DNA from: Silvimonas iriomotensis
GTDB lineage: Bacteria > Pseudomonadota > Gammaproteobacteria > Burkholderiales > Chitinibacteraceae
Assembly: GCF_014645535.1 (NCBI RefSeq)
Contig: NZ_BMLX01000006.1
Location: 1 to 64,000, forward strand
Direction of reading: 5' to 3'
Length of the DNA stretch: 64,000 nt
The first letter of the stretch is position 1. Every line of letters begins with the position of its first letter. The translations under genes were made by a program, and so were the position numbers. Below are positions 1 through 8,343 of this stretch, piece after piece. The notes below the pieces were generated by a model. That model was given only the letters and a program-made list of their open reading frames with translations. It was not told where the DNA came from and did not search any database.

Positions 1-313
1 AAGATCGTTTGCCACATCCACTACGAAACCTGCTAGACTCTTCGTTTTCGCTGTTTCGCTGTTGTGTCTGCAGCGGAGAAACCGAACTATACGGACCTCC
101 CCGACACCCGTCAACACCTTCCTGCAATATTCTTGACCTATTTATGGCAAGAGCCTGATCTGTAAGTGATTTTGATCGGAAATATTTCAGTGCTGTTGTC
201 CGCCCCTCTTGTTTCGGCTTATTCCACCCTCATAATCTTTGCTGTATCCGGCCGTTTTGCGGTCTGTTTTCTGCGCTTTTGAGCGCTTGTATATATAAAA
301 GGGTCTAGAGACG
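1..313. other. Non-coding region upstream of grxC
   Basis: No convincing gene is visible here. The last 30 bases before grxC are AT-rich (TTGTATATATAAAAGG) and probably contain the -10 region of the grxC promoter, but no well-spaced -35 box could be assigned. A TTGACC hexamer at 133-138 has no good -10 partner. Confidence 0.5.
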
Positions 314-595
314 ATGCCCAAAGTCGTGATGTACAGCACCGGTGTGTGCCCCTATTGCATGATGGCCGAGCGCTTGCTGAGCCAGCGTGGTGTCACCACT
401 ATTGAAAAGGTCCGCATTGATCTGGAAGCCGGCCGCAAGGAAGAGATGATGGCGCGCACCGGCCGCCGTACCGTGCCGCAGATCTTTATTGGTGATACAC
501 ACGTGGGTGGCTTTGATGATCTGTCCGCGCTGGACCGCGCCGGTGGCCTTTTGCCACTGCTGGCAGGCGAGCCCAGCGAGACGACCAACAAGTAA
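314..595 (+). CDS. grxC: Glutaredoxin 3
   Basis: This is a 93-residue cytoplasmic thiol-disulfide oxidoreductase that uses glutathione to reduce protein disulfides and mixed disulfides. The dithiol CPYC active site is at residues 12-15, and the conserved TVPQIFIGD stretch (cis-Pro, glutathione-binding face) and GGFDDL follow, all at normal family spacing. Length is typical for GrxC. The ATG follows a weak AGAG-type ribosome site. In related bacteria grxC lies directly upstream of secB. Here a divergently oriented lipoprotein gene separates them, and a strong terminator follows grxC. Confidence 0.95.
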   Translation: MPKVVMYSTGVCPYCMMAERLLSQRGVTTIEKVRIDLEAGRKEEMMARTGRRTVPQIFIGDTHVGGFDDLSALDRAGGLLPLLAGEPSETTNK

Positions 596-620
596 GCACC
601 CAGGCGTGCTACTTGCAAAA

Positions 621-650
621 CAAAACCCCGCAGTTGCGGGGTTTTGTTTT
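621..650. terminator. Bidirectional rho-independent terminator
   Basis: An 11-bp perfect stem (AAAACCCCGCA / TGCGGGGTTTT) with a 2-base loop is followed by a T-rich tail. The A-tract on the other side lets it also serve the minus-strand lipoprotein gene that ends at 697. Confidence 0.9.
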
Positions 651-696
651 ATACGCGCACATATACATATCTATATATATGTCGTCGTGGCTGGCA

Positions 697-1119
697 TCAG
701 GCGTGCCAGGAGCCCTTCACCCAGACCCAGCCGCCATGGCCATTGAATTGCCATACCCAGTGACCCGGCACCCAGTAGTGGTGGTTCGACGGCGGTGGCG
801 GTACCTGTTCAACGATCACAACAGGCATGGGCGGTACGGCTTGTTGCACCCAGCGACCGTGCACCCAGAACCAGTCGTTGCCTTCCCATTTCCAGTGACC
901 CGCTACCCAGCCCCACTCCGGCCCCGGCGCAGTGCCGCGATCTTCATGGATGGGTGTCGGCATCTTGCGCACCACAGGTTGTGCCACCACGGTTTCCTTG
1001 ACCACGACTTTTTCATGCGTGGCGCAACCTGCAAATGCGCCGACGATGCATGCTGCGGCCATAGTCAGCGCGAGCGTACGTGTCGCCCCTGTCACCGTAT
1101 TCTTGCCCGACAACTTCAT
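697..1119 (-). CDS. WXXGXW-repeat outer membrane lipoprotein
   Basis: This is a 140-residue predicted lipoprotein. The start at 1119 is chosen because AGGAG lies seven bases upstream, and it gives a signal peptide ending in the lipobox AFAGC (lipidated Cys about residue 32). The mature protein is Trp- and Gly-rich with four W-V-x-G-x-W units (WVAGHW, WVHGRW, WVPGHW, WVKGSW), the hallmark of the WXXGXW/YXWGXW repeat family. Members are envelope proteins of unknown function. It is transcribed away from secB and towards grxC. Confidence 0.75.
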   Translation of the reverse strand: MKLSGKNTVTGATRTLALTMAAACIVGAFAGCATHEKVVVKETVVAQPVVRKMPTPIHEDRGTAPGPEWGWVAGHWKWEGNDWFWVHGRWVQQAVPPMPVVIVEQVPPPPSNHHYWVPGHWVWQFNGHGGWVWVKGSWHA

Positions 1120-1503
1120 GTTGCTACTCCTCATACTTCTGGATTTGTTGTATTTGCCCCTGAGCGCCAGCGCGTTGCACTGGCGTCGTGTGGCAATCAA
1201 CGGCGCGCAACAGCCCAGGTTGACCGGATACAGCCGTCGGGCAGGCGGACGGTGATGCGGTTCATCTGAACGGCAGCGGCAATCTGACTGGCCGTGCTGC
1301 GGGCGGGACCGGCGTACGCCATGGAAGTCAAAATACCGGCAGGCAGTTCACCGGCATTTCACCCGGTGCACGTCCGGGCGATTCGTGCGATGATTTCGCC
1401 CGCGGGTGCGCTCGCAAGCCAGTGCATGCCAGACATGCATTGTTTAAACGATGAATATGAATGAGTCGCGCGACCCAAGCGCAATACCAAGGAAGGAATC
1501 GCG
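1120..1503. other. Divergent intergenic region, lipoprotein / secB
   Basis: This is a 384-base gene-free stretch that must carry promoters for the minus-strand lipoprotein and plus-strand secB. A small inverted repeat TGCATG-5-CATGCA lies at 1423-1439 and a good AAGGAAGGA ribosome site precedes secB. No confident -35/-10 pair was identified. Confidence 0.4.
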
Positions 1504-1983
1504 ATGAGCGAACAGAATCAAGAAGCGAAGCAACCGGTCTTCGCAGTACAGAAAGTGTATGTAAAAGATGTTTCGCTGGAATCGCCCAACAGCCCGCAAA
1601 GCTTCATGGAGCAAGAACAGCCGGAATTCTCCGTGCAGTTCCGCAACTCGGCGACCAGCTTTGACAACGGCTTCTACGAAGCCTCGCTGACCGCAACCGT
1701 GCAAGCCAAGATTGGTGAACGCACCCTGTTCCTGGTTGAAGTCACCCAGGCTGGCCTGTTCTCTATCGAGAACGTACCGGCAGAAGAAATGGACCCGCTG
1801 CTGGGCATCGGCTGCCCGAGCATCCTGTTCCCGTACCTGCGTGAAGCCGTGTCTGACCTGACCACGCGCGCCGGTTACATGCCGTTCCTGCTGCAACCGA
1901 TCAACTTTGAAGCCATCTATCTGCAACAGCGCGCCCAGGCTGCCGCCGCTGCTCAAAACGATGCAGACCAGACTACCCACTAA
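1504..1983 (+). CDS. secB: Protein-export chaperone SecB
   Basis: SecB is a tetrameric cytosolic chaperone that holds preproteins unfolded and hands them to SecA. At 159 residues it has family length, with the conserved blocks PQFSVQ-like (EFSVQFRNSA), FLVEVTQAGLF and the C-terminal half GCPSILFPYLREAVSDL. The C-terminal tail is Ala/Gln-rich and lacks the Zn-binding Cys motif of SecA, as expected. AAGGAAGGA lies 6 bases before the ATG. Its 3' end overlaps the start of the next gene by 23 bases, so the two are cotranscribed. Confidence 0.95.
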   Translation: MSEQNQEAKQPVFAVQKVYVKDVSLESPNSPQSFMEQEQPEFSVQFRNSATSFDNGFYEASLTATVQAKIGERTLFLVEVTQAGLFSIENVPAEEMDPLLGIGCPSILFPYLREAVSDLTTRAGYMPFLLQPINFEAIYLQQRAQAAAAAQNDADQTTH

Positions 1984-2416
1984 GGCGTTCTGGATGTCCG
2001 CGCTGCTGGCCCTGCTGGCCAGTGGTGCGGCGCACGCCCTCGATATCCGTTCGGTTTCCCGCCATGGCGTGGTGCTGTACCAGGCGCCACAGGATTCCAG
2101 CAAAAAACTGTTCGTCATCAGCCGCGATACCCCGCTTGAAGCACTGTCCGAGACAGATACCTGGGTGCGTGTGCGTGATCGTGACGGCACGCTGGCATGG
2201 GTACACAAAGCCGATCTATCCACCCGACATTTTGTACAAGCCGTGAAGCCGCTCGATGTTCGTCAGCGCGCTGATCTGGATTCTCCGGTCCTGTTGCATG
2301 CCGACAAGGACGTTCTGCTGGAACTGCTCGACAACAATCACGCTGGCTGGCTCAAGGTGAAACACCGCGACGGCGTGGTCGGGTATGTCCGGATCGAAGA
2401 GGTTTGGGGCGCATGA
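1961..2416 (+). CDS. Periplasmic SH3-domain protein
   Basis: This is a 151-residue exported protein of unknown function. The ATG at 1961 lies inside the end of secB and gives a normal signal peptide (MQTRLPTKAFWMSALL, Ala-rich, cleaving near AHA-LD). Two bacterial SH3-like (SH3_3/SH3b) segments follow, each with the W-x-x-V/L-K/R pattern (WVRVRDRDG and WLKVKHRDG). Such modules usually bind peptidoglycan or other envelope ligands. Its stop overlaps the gpsA start (ATGA), placing it in a secB-SH3-gpsA operon. An SH3 protein between secB and gpsA is a common betaproteobacterial arrangement. Confidence 0.8.
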   Translation: MQTRLPTKAFWMSALLALLASGAAHALDIRSVSRHGVVLYQAPQDSSKKLFVISRDTPLEALSETDTWVRVRDRDGTLAWVHKADLSTRHFVQAVKPLDVRQRADLDSPVLLHADKDVLLELLDNNHAGWLKVKHRDGVVGYVRIEEVWGA

Positions 2417-3405
2417 AGTTAGCTGTATTGGGCGCTGGTGCATGGGGTACCGCGCTGGCCATCCGTTTTGCCGAGCAACATCAGGTGGTGTTGTGGTGTC
2501 GTGATGCCGATCAGGCCGCCAGCATGGCAGCCGATCACGCCAACACGCGCTATCTGCCCGGCATTCCGTTCCCGGCCAATCTGAGTGTAGAGGCCGATTT
2601 CGGCAAAGCCGTTGCCGGCGCCGATCTGGTGCTGGTGGTCACACCGTTGTCCGGTCTGCGCCCGACGCTCAAGGCCCTGCGTGCACTGGATCACCGTGCA
2701 CCGCTGCTGTGGGCTTGCAAGGGTCTGGAAGCGGGCACGATGAAGTTTCCGCATCAGGTGGCAGAAGAAGAAATGCCGGCCGATGTACCGCGCGGCATGC
2801 TCTCCGGCCCCAGTTTTGCCCAGGAAGTCGCCCGGGGCCAGCCGGCTGCGGTGACGATTGCATCCAGTGATCCCCAGTTCGCCCGCAATACCGTGAATGC
2901 CCTGAACACCAGCGTTCTGCGCTTGTACGCCAGCGACGATCTGATCGGGGTTGAGATCGGTGCTGCGGTGAAAAACGTGCTGGCGATTGCCGCCGGCATT
3001 TGCGACGGGCTGAATCTGGGCCTGAACGCCCGTGCCGCCCTGTTGACGCGCGGTCTGGTTGAAATGGCCCGGTTTGGTGCAGCTGTGGGTGCCCACCAGG
3101 AAACCTTTATGGGTCTGGCCGGCATTGGCGATTTGCTGCTGACCGCAACGGGCGATCTTTCGCGCAACCGGCGCGTGGGTTTGCTGCTGGCTGAAGGCCT
3201 GAATCTGGACGACGTGCTGGCCAACCTGGGCCACGTGGCCGAAGGTGTACCGGCAGCGCGTGAGGTACTCAAGCAGGCGCATGCCCTGGGGGTCGACATG
3301 CCGATCACCGAAGGCGTCTGCCGTGTCCTGTTTGAAAATGCCAGGGTTCCGGATGTCATCAGCACCTTGATGGAGCGTGCTCCCAGAATGGAAAACGGCC
3401 TTTGA
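2413..3405 (+). CDS. gpsA: Glycerol-3-phosphate dehydrogenase [NAD(P)+]
   Basis: GpsA reduces dihydroxyacetone phosphate to sn-glycerol-3-phosphate, the first step of phospholipid synthesis, in the cytoplasm. The protein has 330 residues. The Rossmann motif GAGAWGTA is at residues 7-14, followed by WACKGLE, LSGPSFAQEVARG and the catalytic-lysine region GAAVKNVLAIAAGI. The GLAGIGDLLLTATG block is typical of the C-terminal domain. The ATG at 2413 is preferred over an upstream TTG because it overlaps the preceding stop as ATGA and follows GAGG. Its stop codon lies inside the terminator hairpin. Confidence 0.96.
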   Translation: MKLAVLGAGAWGTALAIRFAEQHQVVLWCRDADQAASMAADHANTRYLPGIPFPANLSVEADFGKAVAGADLVLVVTPLSGLRPTLKALRALDHRAPLLWACKGLEAGTMKFPHQVAEEEMPADVPRGMLSGPSFAQEVARGQPAAVTIASSDPQFARNTVNALNTSVLRLYASDDLIGVEIGAAVKNVLAIAAGICDGLNLGLNARAALLTRGLVEMARFGAAVGAHQETFMGLAGIGDLLLTATGDLSRNRRVGLLLAEGLNLDDVLANLGHVAEGVPAAREVLKQAHALGVDMPITEGVCRVLFENARVPDVISTLMERAPRMENGL

Positions 3406-3418
3406 GGCCGTTTTTTTT
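3392..3418 (+). terminator. Rho-independent terminator overlapping the gpsA stop codon
   Basis: AAAACGGCCT and AGGCCGTTTT pair around a 3-base loop, followed by eight T. The TGA stop of gpsA (3403-3405) is within the hairpin, so the last codons of the gene form part of the terminator stem. Confidence 0.9.
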
Positions 3419-3569
3419 CGCCCCGTTTTTGTGCGGCATCCGCCAGGCTTTAACAGGCATTTCTGATCTACTACACCAATAGTCAGACCAGCTTGCGTCA
3501 TCACGAATCTGCAATAAATCATGCGTAGGTTCATGGGGTTACGTTACCTCATCAACCCGGAGATTCGTC

Positions 3570-5183
3570 ATGTCTGACGCCACGACCGCTGACTCTGCGA
3601 TGTCAGCCAGCCGTCTGCAGCTTGAAAAGAAAAACGGCCCGTTTGCGGCAATGCTGTTCCTTGTATTGCTGGTGGCCGGTCTGGCATTTACGACGATCAG
3701 TCTGGTTAACGATATCGGTACCAGCGCCGCGCCGCAGACCGGCTGGGTGCCTTATGGCCTGCTGGGTCTGGCCTTGCTGATTGCGCTGGGTTTTGAGTTT
3801 GTGAATGGTTTTCACGATACCGCCAACGCGGTGGCCACCGTGATCTACACCAATACCCTGCCGGCGACCTTCGCCGTGGTCTGGTCCGGGTTCTTCAACT
3901 TTCTGGGCGTGTTGTTGTCCAGCGGTGCGGTGGCGTTCGGGATCATTTCCTTGCTGCCAGTCGAGTTGATCCTGCATGTGGGCAGCAACGCCGGGTTTGC
4001 CATGGTGTTTGCGCTGCTGCTGGCTTCCATTGTGTGGAACCTGGGTACCTGGGCGCTGGGCCTGCCGGCGTCCAGCTCGCACACCTTGATTGGCTCGATC
4101 ATCGGTGTCGGTCTGGCCAACCAGTTGATGGCAGCGGGCAACACCCATACCAGCGGTGTGGATTGGGGCCAGGCCATGAACGTGGGCAAATCGCTGCTGC
4201 TCTCGCCCATTGTCGGCTTTATCTGTGCCGCCCTGTTGCTGATCATTCTCAAAAATCTGGTCAAGGTGCCGGCGCTGTACAAAGAACCCAAGCCGGGCAA
4301 GGCCCCGCCGTGGTGGATTCGTGGCCTGCTGGTGCTGACCTGCACCGGCGTGAGCTTTGCGCATGGCTCTAATGACGGCCAGAAAGGCATGGGCTTGATC
4401 ATGCTGATCCTGATCGGGATTCTGCCGACCACCTACGCACTGAACCGCGCCATGCCGGCCAAAGACGTGCTGACCTTCCAGGCTGTATCGCAACAGGCCT
4501 CGCACACGCTGGCCCGATATGCCCATGGTCAGGCTCCGGCCGATTTTCGCGCGGATGTAGAACGCTATGTGCAGTCGCACCAGTTGCAGCCGCAAACCGC
4601 TGCATCGGTCGCGGCTTTGTCTGATGCCGTATCCGAACAGATTGGCCATTACGACAACCTGCAGCAAGTGCCGCATGCCGTGATCCAGAACGTGCGCAAT
4701 GACATGTATCTGAACTCTGAAGCGCTGCGCATCCTGCTCAAGGATGACCACAGCGGCCTGAACGATGCCGACAAGTCCGTGCTGACCAACTATCGCAAGT
4801 CTCTGGATGGCGCGACCAAGTTCATTCCCAACTGGGTGAAAGTCGCGGTCGCCATTGCGCTGGGGCTGGGTACGCTGGTGGGCTGGAAACGCATTGTGGT
4901 GACGGTGGGCGAGAAGATTGGCAAGACGCACCTGACCTATGCCCAGGGCGCCAGTGCCGAGCTGGTGGCCATGGCGACCATTGGTGCGGCTGATGCTTAT
5001 GGCTTGCCGGTATCGACCACGCACGTGTTGTCATCCGGGATTGCGGGGACGATGGCGGCCAATAAATCGGGTCTGCAGATGTCGACCGTGCGCAATCTGG
5101 TCATGGCCTGGGTGCTGACCCTGCCGGCCGCCATGCTGCTGTCGGGCACGCTGTACTGGGTGTTTGTCCAGTTTACGCACTGA
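3570..5183 (+). CDS. pit: Inorganic phosphate transporter, PiT family
   Basis: This is a 537-residue inner-membrane protein importing phosphate (as metal-phosphate) with protons. The two PiT signature repeats are present in inverted-duplicate halves: GFHDTANAVATVIY near residue 80 and AHGSNDGQKGMG near residue 265. The matching C-terminal TT/SSSHT-type elements (PASSSHTLIGSIIG and PVSTTHVLSSGIAG) are also present. A long hydrophilic segment of about 120 residues lies between the halves, as in Escherichia coli PitA/B. A GGAG ribosome site precedes the ATG. No PhoU-like regulatory gene adjoins it. Confidence 0.93.
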   Translation: MSDATTADSAMSASRLQLEKKNGPFAAMLFLVLLVAGLAFTTISLVNDIGTSAAPQTGWVPYGLLGLALLIALGFEFVNGFHDTANAVATVIYTNTLPATFAVVWSGFFNFLGVLLSSGAVAFGIISLLPVELILHVGSNAGFAMVFALLLASIVWNLGTWALGLPASSSHTLIGSIIGVGLANQLMAAGNTHTSGVDWGQAMNVGKSLLLSPIVGFICAALLLIILKNLVKVPALYKEPKPGKAPPWWIRGLLVLTCTGVSFAHGSNDGQKGMGLIMLILIGILPTTYALNRAMPAKDVLTFQAVSQQASHTLARYAHGQAPADFRADVERYVQSHQLQPQTAASVAALSDAVSEQIGHYDNLQQVPHAVIQNVRNDMYLNSEALRILLKDDHSGLNDADKSVLTNYRKSLDGATKFIPNWVKVAVAIALGLGTLVGWKRIVVTVGEKIGKTHLTYAQGASAELVAMATIGAADAYGLPVSTTHVLSSGIAGTMAANKSGLQMSTVRNLVMAWVLTLPAAMLLSGTLYWVFVQFTH

Positions 5184-5199
5184 GTGCGCGGCCATACGC

Positions 5200-5226
5200 A
5201 AAAAACCCGGCCGCGGCCGGGTTTTT
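5200..5226. terminator. Bidirectional terminator between pit and bioH
   Basis: A near-perfect palindrome, AAAAAACCCGGCC-GC-GGCCGGGTTTTTT, separates the convergent genes and has a T-tract on either strand. Confidence 0.92.
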
Positions 5227-5243
5227 TGTCTGCGCAGACCAGA

Positions 5244-6011
5244 TCACACCGAGTGCAAAAACGCCCGCTGCGCGCTGACGAATTCATCCAGGTGAGAAAG
5301 AAACGGCACATGTGCCGCGCCGCGATAAGCATGCAGCTGCGCGCCCTTGATCTGCTGCGCCAGCCATTCTCCGGCCGCCAGCGGTGTCATGGCATCGCGA
5401 TCGCCGTAATGCAGCATCACCGGCAAATCCAGGGCGCCCACCTGCGGGCGCAGATCGGTATCACGCAGGATATCCAGCCCACGCTGCAGGGCCGCGGCAT
5501 CTGGCTCGCCGTTGTTGAACAGGTCATCAACCAGCTCGCGCGCAATGGCCCGCGCCTCGCCGCCGCCCATGGTTTGCAGCGAGATAAACCGCTTGAGCGT
5601 GCCTTTCCAGTCACCCGCCAGGTTGTCGGTGAACTGCTGTAGCACCGGCAGCGGCGTAGCCTGCGGCCAGTCGTCACGCTGGGCAAAACTGGGCGAGGAC
5701 GCCACCAGCGTCAGCGAGCGGATTTTCTCTGGCCGTTGCAAAGCCCAGCGCGTGGCGACCGCGCCGCCCAGCGACCAGCCCACCACATGCACCGGAAACG
5801 GAAAAGTCTCATCAACCGCCGCCACGAGGCCATCGAGCGTGTAGGGGTTGATGGTGGCGCTGCTGCCGCAACCGGGCAAATCAACCAGCGCGCAACTGAA
5901 GTCATCAGCAAGTTGTTCTGCGGCACGCTTGAACACCATGCGGTTCATCGCCCAGCCATGCAGAAAGACCACGCTGTCGCCGTGGCCCAGGGAATCAAAA
6001 TGAACGCTCAA
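5244..6011 (-). CDS. bioH: Pimeloyl-[acyl-carrier protein] methyl ester esterase
   Basis: BioH hydrolyses pimeloyl-ACP methyl ester, ending the disguised fatty-acid route to pimelate for biotin synthesis. The alpha/beta-hydrolase fold shows the nucleophile elbow GWSLGG with Ser80, an acid in HYGDRD (Asp206) and His234 in GAAHVPFLSH, matching the E. coli triad spacing. Length is 255 residues. The start is TTG: it overlaps the bioF stop (TTGA) and has GGAG seven bases upstream, and no ATG would leave an intact fold. It is last in the azlC-azlD-bioF-bioH run. Confidence 0.92.
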   Translation of the reverse strand: MSVHFDSLGHGDSVVFLHGWAMNRMVFKRAAEQLADDFSCALVDLPGCGSSATINPYTLDGLVAAVDETFPFPVHVVGWSLGGAVATRWALQRPEKIRSLTLVASSPSFAQRDDWPQATPLPVLQQFTDNLAGDWKGTLKRFISLQTMGGGEARAIARELVDDLFNNGEPDAAALQRGLDILRDTDLRPQVGALDLPVMLHYGDRDAMTPLAAGEWLAQQIKGAQLHAYRGAAHVPFLSHLDEFVSAQRAFLHSV

Positions 6012-7186
6012 GAAAGGCTCCGCGGCGATGAAAGAGTGGGCAACAGCGCAATGAGATCATCCGCCAGTTGCTGGACAGCCGCCGTGTCATGCGCGGCAGA
6101 CAAGGTGATGCGCAAGCGTGGCGTCGGCACCGTGGGCGGGCGGATAGCGGCCACCCAGTGCCCGCGCTGGCGCAATGCCGCCGACAACGCCAGCGCCGCT
6201 TCGCTGGAGGGCATCTCCAGTGGCTGAATGGCGGTGGCTGAGGGCATCAGCTGGCAGCCGCCCGCAGCCAGACGATCACGCAGCAGCCTGATGTGATCCT
6301 GCAAGCGCTCGCGGCGCCAGGCTTCGTCGGCAATGACGTCGACACTGGCGCTGACCGCCTCGGCAATCAGTGCGGGGGCCGCCGTGGTGTAGATATAGGG
6401 CCGCGCCATGTTGACGAGGTAGTCGATGACGATCTCTTCGGCCGCTACAAATGCGCCAGCCACGCCGGCCGCCTTGCCCAGGGTGGCCATATAAATGATG
6501 CGGGGCGAATCCAGACCGCACTCGGCCATGCTGCCGCGCCCCTCACCCAGCACGCCAAAGCCGTGGGCGTCATCAATAAACAGCCAGGCATCATGGCGCT
6601 CGGCCAGTGCCAGCAAGCCAGCCAGTGGCGCGGTATCGCCATCCATGCTGAATACGGCGTCGGCCACGATCAGCTTGCGCCGGGCCGGTGTGTCGGCCAG
6701 CTGGCGTTCGAGCATGTCCAGATCATTGTGGGCATAGCGCTTGAACGTGGCGCGCGATAACAGGCAGGCATCATTGAGCGATGCGTGATTGAGCTTGTCG
6801 GCAAAAACGGCGTCTTCACGCCCGACCAGCGCGGTGATCACGGCCAGGTTGGCCAGGTAGCCAGTGGCCAGCGTCAGCGCAGCCGGCTTGCCGACAAATG
6901 CCGCGAGTTTGCGCTCGCAGTCTTCGTGCGCGGCTTGATGTCCGCACACCAGATGAGACGCGCCGCTACCCACGCCCCAGCGCGCTGCGCCCGCCTGGGC
7001 GGCCGCAACAAGACCCGGATGGGCGGCGAGGCCCAGATAATCGTTGCTGCAAAAACTGGTCAGCGTAACGCCATCTACCACCACCGTGGGGCCTTGCGGT
7101 GTGGAGACCACCGGACGGCGCCGGTACAGATGCGCGGCGCGACGTTCGGCCAGGTCTGCTTCAAGTTGCTGGAACGGGTTGGTCAT
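6008..7186 (-). CDS. bioF: 8-amino-7-oxononanoate synthase
   Basis: BioF is a PLP enzyme condensing pimeloyl-ACP with L-alanine to give 8-amino-7-oxononanoate, the first dedicated ring-assembly step of biotin synthesis. The 392-residue protein shows the alpha-oxoamine synthase blocks SNDYLGLAAHP, GSGASHLVCGH, the PLP-contact DDAHGFGVLG and the lysine-containing MATLGKAAGVAGAF. The ATG at 7186 starts the MTNPFQQLEADL N-terminus ten bases after azlD; a longer reading frame upstream is not homologous. Its stop overlaps the start of bioH. Other bio genes are not in the window. Confidence 0.95.
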   Translation of the reverse strand: MTNPFQQLEADLAERRAAHLYRRRPVVSTPQGPTVVVDGVTLTSFCSNDYLGLAAHPGLVAAAQAGAARWGVGSGASHLVCGHQAAHEDCERKLAAFVGKPAALTLATGYLANLAVITALVGREDAVFADKLNHASLNDACLLSRATFKRYAHNDLDMLERQLADTPARRKLIVADAVFSMDGDTAPLAGLLALAERHDAWLFIDDAHGFGVLGEGRGSMAECGLDSPRIIYMATLGKAAGVAGAFVAAEEIVIDYLVNMARPYIYTTAAPALIAEAVSASVDVIADEAWRRERLQDHIRLLRDRLAAGGCQLMPSATAIQPLEMPSSEAALALSAALRQRGHWVAAIRPPTVPTPRLRITLSAAHDTAAVQQLADDLIALLPTLSSPRSLS

Positions 7187-7196
7187 GCGTTTCTCT

Positions 7197-7508
7197 TCAG
7201 AACAGCCATTGCCACAGGCCAAACACCACCAGTCCGCCGCCGATACCCCACAGCAGATGGCGCGTGCGCCAGACAATCAGGCCCGTGACAATCGCGCCCA
7301 CCAGCTGCGCATTGCGCCAGTCCAGCGACAGATGATCGTGCTGGATCAACACCGTTGGCACGACAATGGCAGTCAGTACGGCGGTGGGTACATACGCCAG
7401 TGCCTGTTTGAGCCGGTGCGGAATATGCCCCTTGCCCAGCCAGGTACTGACACGCACCGGATAAGTGACCGCGGCCATGCCCAGAATCAGCAGCAAAGTG
7501 GACATCAT
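7197..7508 (-). CDS. azlD: Branched-chain amino acid exporter small subunit, AzlD family
   Basis: This 103-residue membrane protein has about four hydrophobic helices and belongs to the AzlD family (MTYPVR-type motif seen as AAVTYPVRVSTWLG). AzlD pairs with AzlC to export branched-chain amino acids or analogues. The start is a double ATG overlapping the azlC stop, the usual translational coupling. It is followed after 10 bases by bioF, so the transporter pair heads a biotin operon here. Confidence 0.88.
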   Translation of the reverse strand: MMSTLLLILGMAAVTYPVRVSTWLGKGHIPHRLKQALAYVPTAVLTAIVVPTVLIQHDHLSLDWRNAQLVGAIVTGLIVWRTRHLLWGIGGGLVVFGLWQWLF

Positions 7509-8236
7509 GATTGCTTGCCCTCCGTCGTCGCCACGGCCATGCCAACGGCGATGCCGGCAAAGGCCGCCGCCATCAGACCCAGTTTATAAGGCAGCCCGTT
7601 GGCCAGCATGGCCACTGCGCCGGCACTGAGCGCCGCCGCCACTTGCGAACGGCTCTTGAGCAGCGGCACAACGATCCCGACAAAGGTGGCCACCATGGCG
7701 AACTCCAGCCCCCAGCCGGCAATGCCCGGCACGCTCTGCCCAATGACAATGCCCACTGCAGTCCAGAACTGCCAGTTGCTGTACATGGCCGCAGCCGAAC
7801 CCATGTAATAGCTGGCAATGCGCACGGGCTCGCCGCTATCGATCTTGTGATACACGATGGCAAAGGTTTCATCTGTCAGAAACCAGGCCATACAGGCGCG
7901 CAAGGGTTTGGGGATGCCTTGCACGTGCGGCATCAGTGTCGCGCTGTACAGGGCGTGGCGCAGGTTAACGATAAACGTGGTGGCGATAATGACCGGGATG
8001 GACGCGCCAGAGGCCAGCAGGGTAACGGCAACAAACTGGCTGGAGCCGCCAAACACCACCAGCGACATCATCATGGTGGCCCAGGTCGGTAAACCGGCCG
8101 TGGAGGCCAGTGTGCCAAAGATGACGCCAAATGGCGCGGCCCCGACCAGCATGGGCAAGGTATCGCGCGCACCATGCCAGACGCCGGCGGCAGGTTCAGT
8201 ACGCTGAACCGGTACAGAAGAAGCAGTGTGATCCAT
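7505..8236 (-). CDS. azlC: Branched-chain amino acid exporter large subunit, AzlC family
   Basis: This 243-residue inner-membrane protein has the AzlC signature near its N-terminus (LPMLVGAAPFGVIFGTLA) and the conserved FIVNLRHALYSATL and FLTDETFAI stretches. It should form the permease with AzlD for efflux of leucine, isoleucine, valine or toxic analogues. ATG at 8236 is chosen over an in-frame TTG one codon upstream; neither has a strong ribosome site. It is divergent from ubiC. Confidence 0.9.
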   Translation of the reverse strand: MDHTASSVPVQRTEPAAGVWHGARDTLPMLVGAAPFGVIFGTLASTAGLPTWATMMMSLVVFGGSSQFVAVTLLASGASIPVIIATTFIVNLRHALYSATLMPHVQGIPKPLRACMAWFLTDETFAIVYHKIDSGEPVRIASYYMGSAAAMYSNWQFWTAVGIVIGQSVPGIAGWGLEFAMVATFVGIVVPLLKSRSQVAAALSAGAVAMLANGLPYKLGLMAAAFAGIAVGMAVATTEGKQS

Positions 8237-8309
8237 CAACCGGATGATAAATCGGGAAGGCCCCGCTTGTATCGGTGCAGTTCGTCGGGCCCGCCGGCCG
8301 AACAGTGCA

Positions 8310-8315
8310 TATAAT
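8310..8315 (+). promoter_or_regulatory. Candidate -10 box of ubiC
   Basis: A consensus TATAAT hexamer is preceded by TG four bases upstream. No good -35 is visible at 16-18 bases. A start site near 8322 would give a short leader before the ATG at 8344 and would exclude the ATG at 8314. Confidence 0.4.
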
Positions 8316-8343
8316 GGCGCACCGGAACGTTACCCCGAACCCA

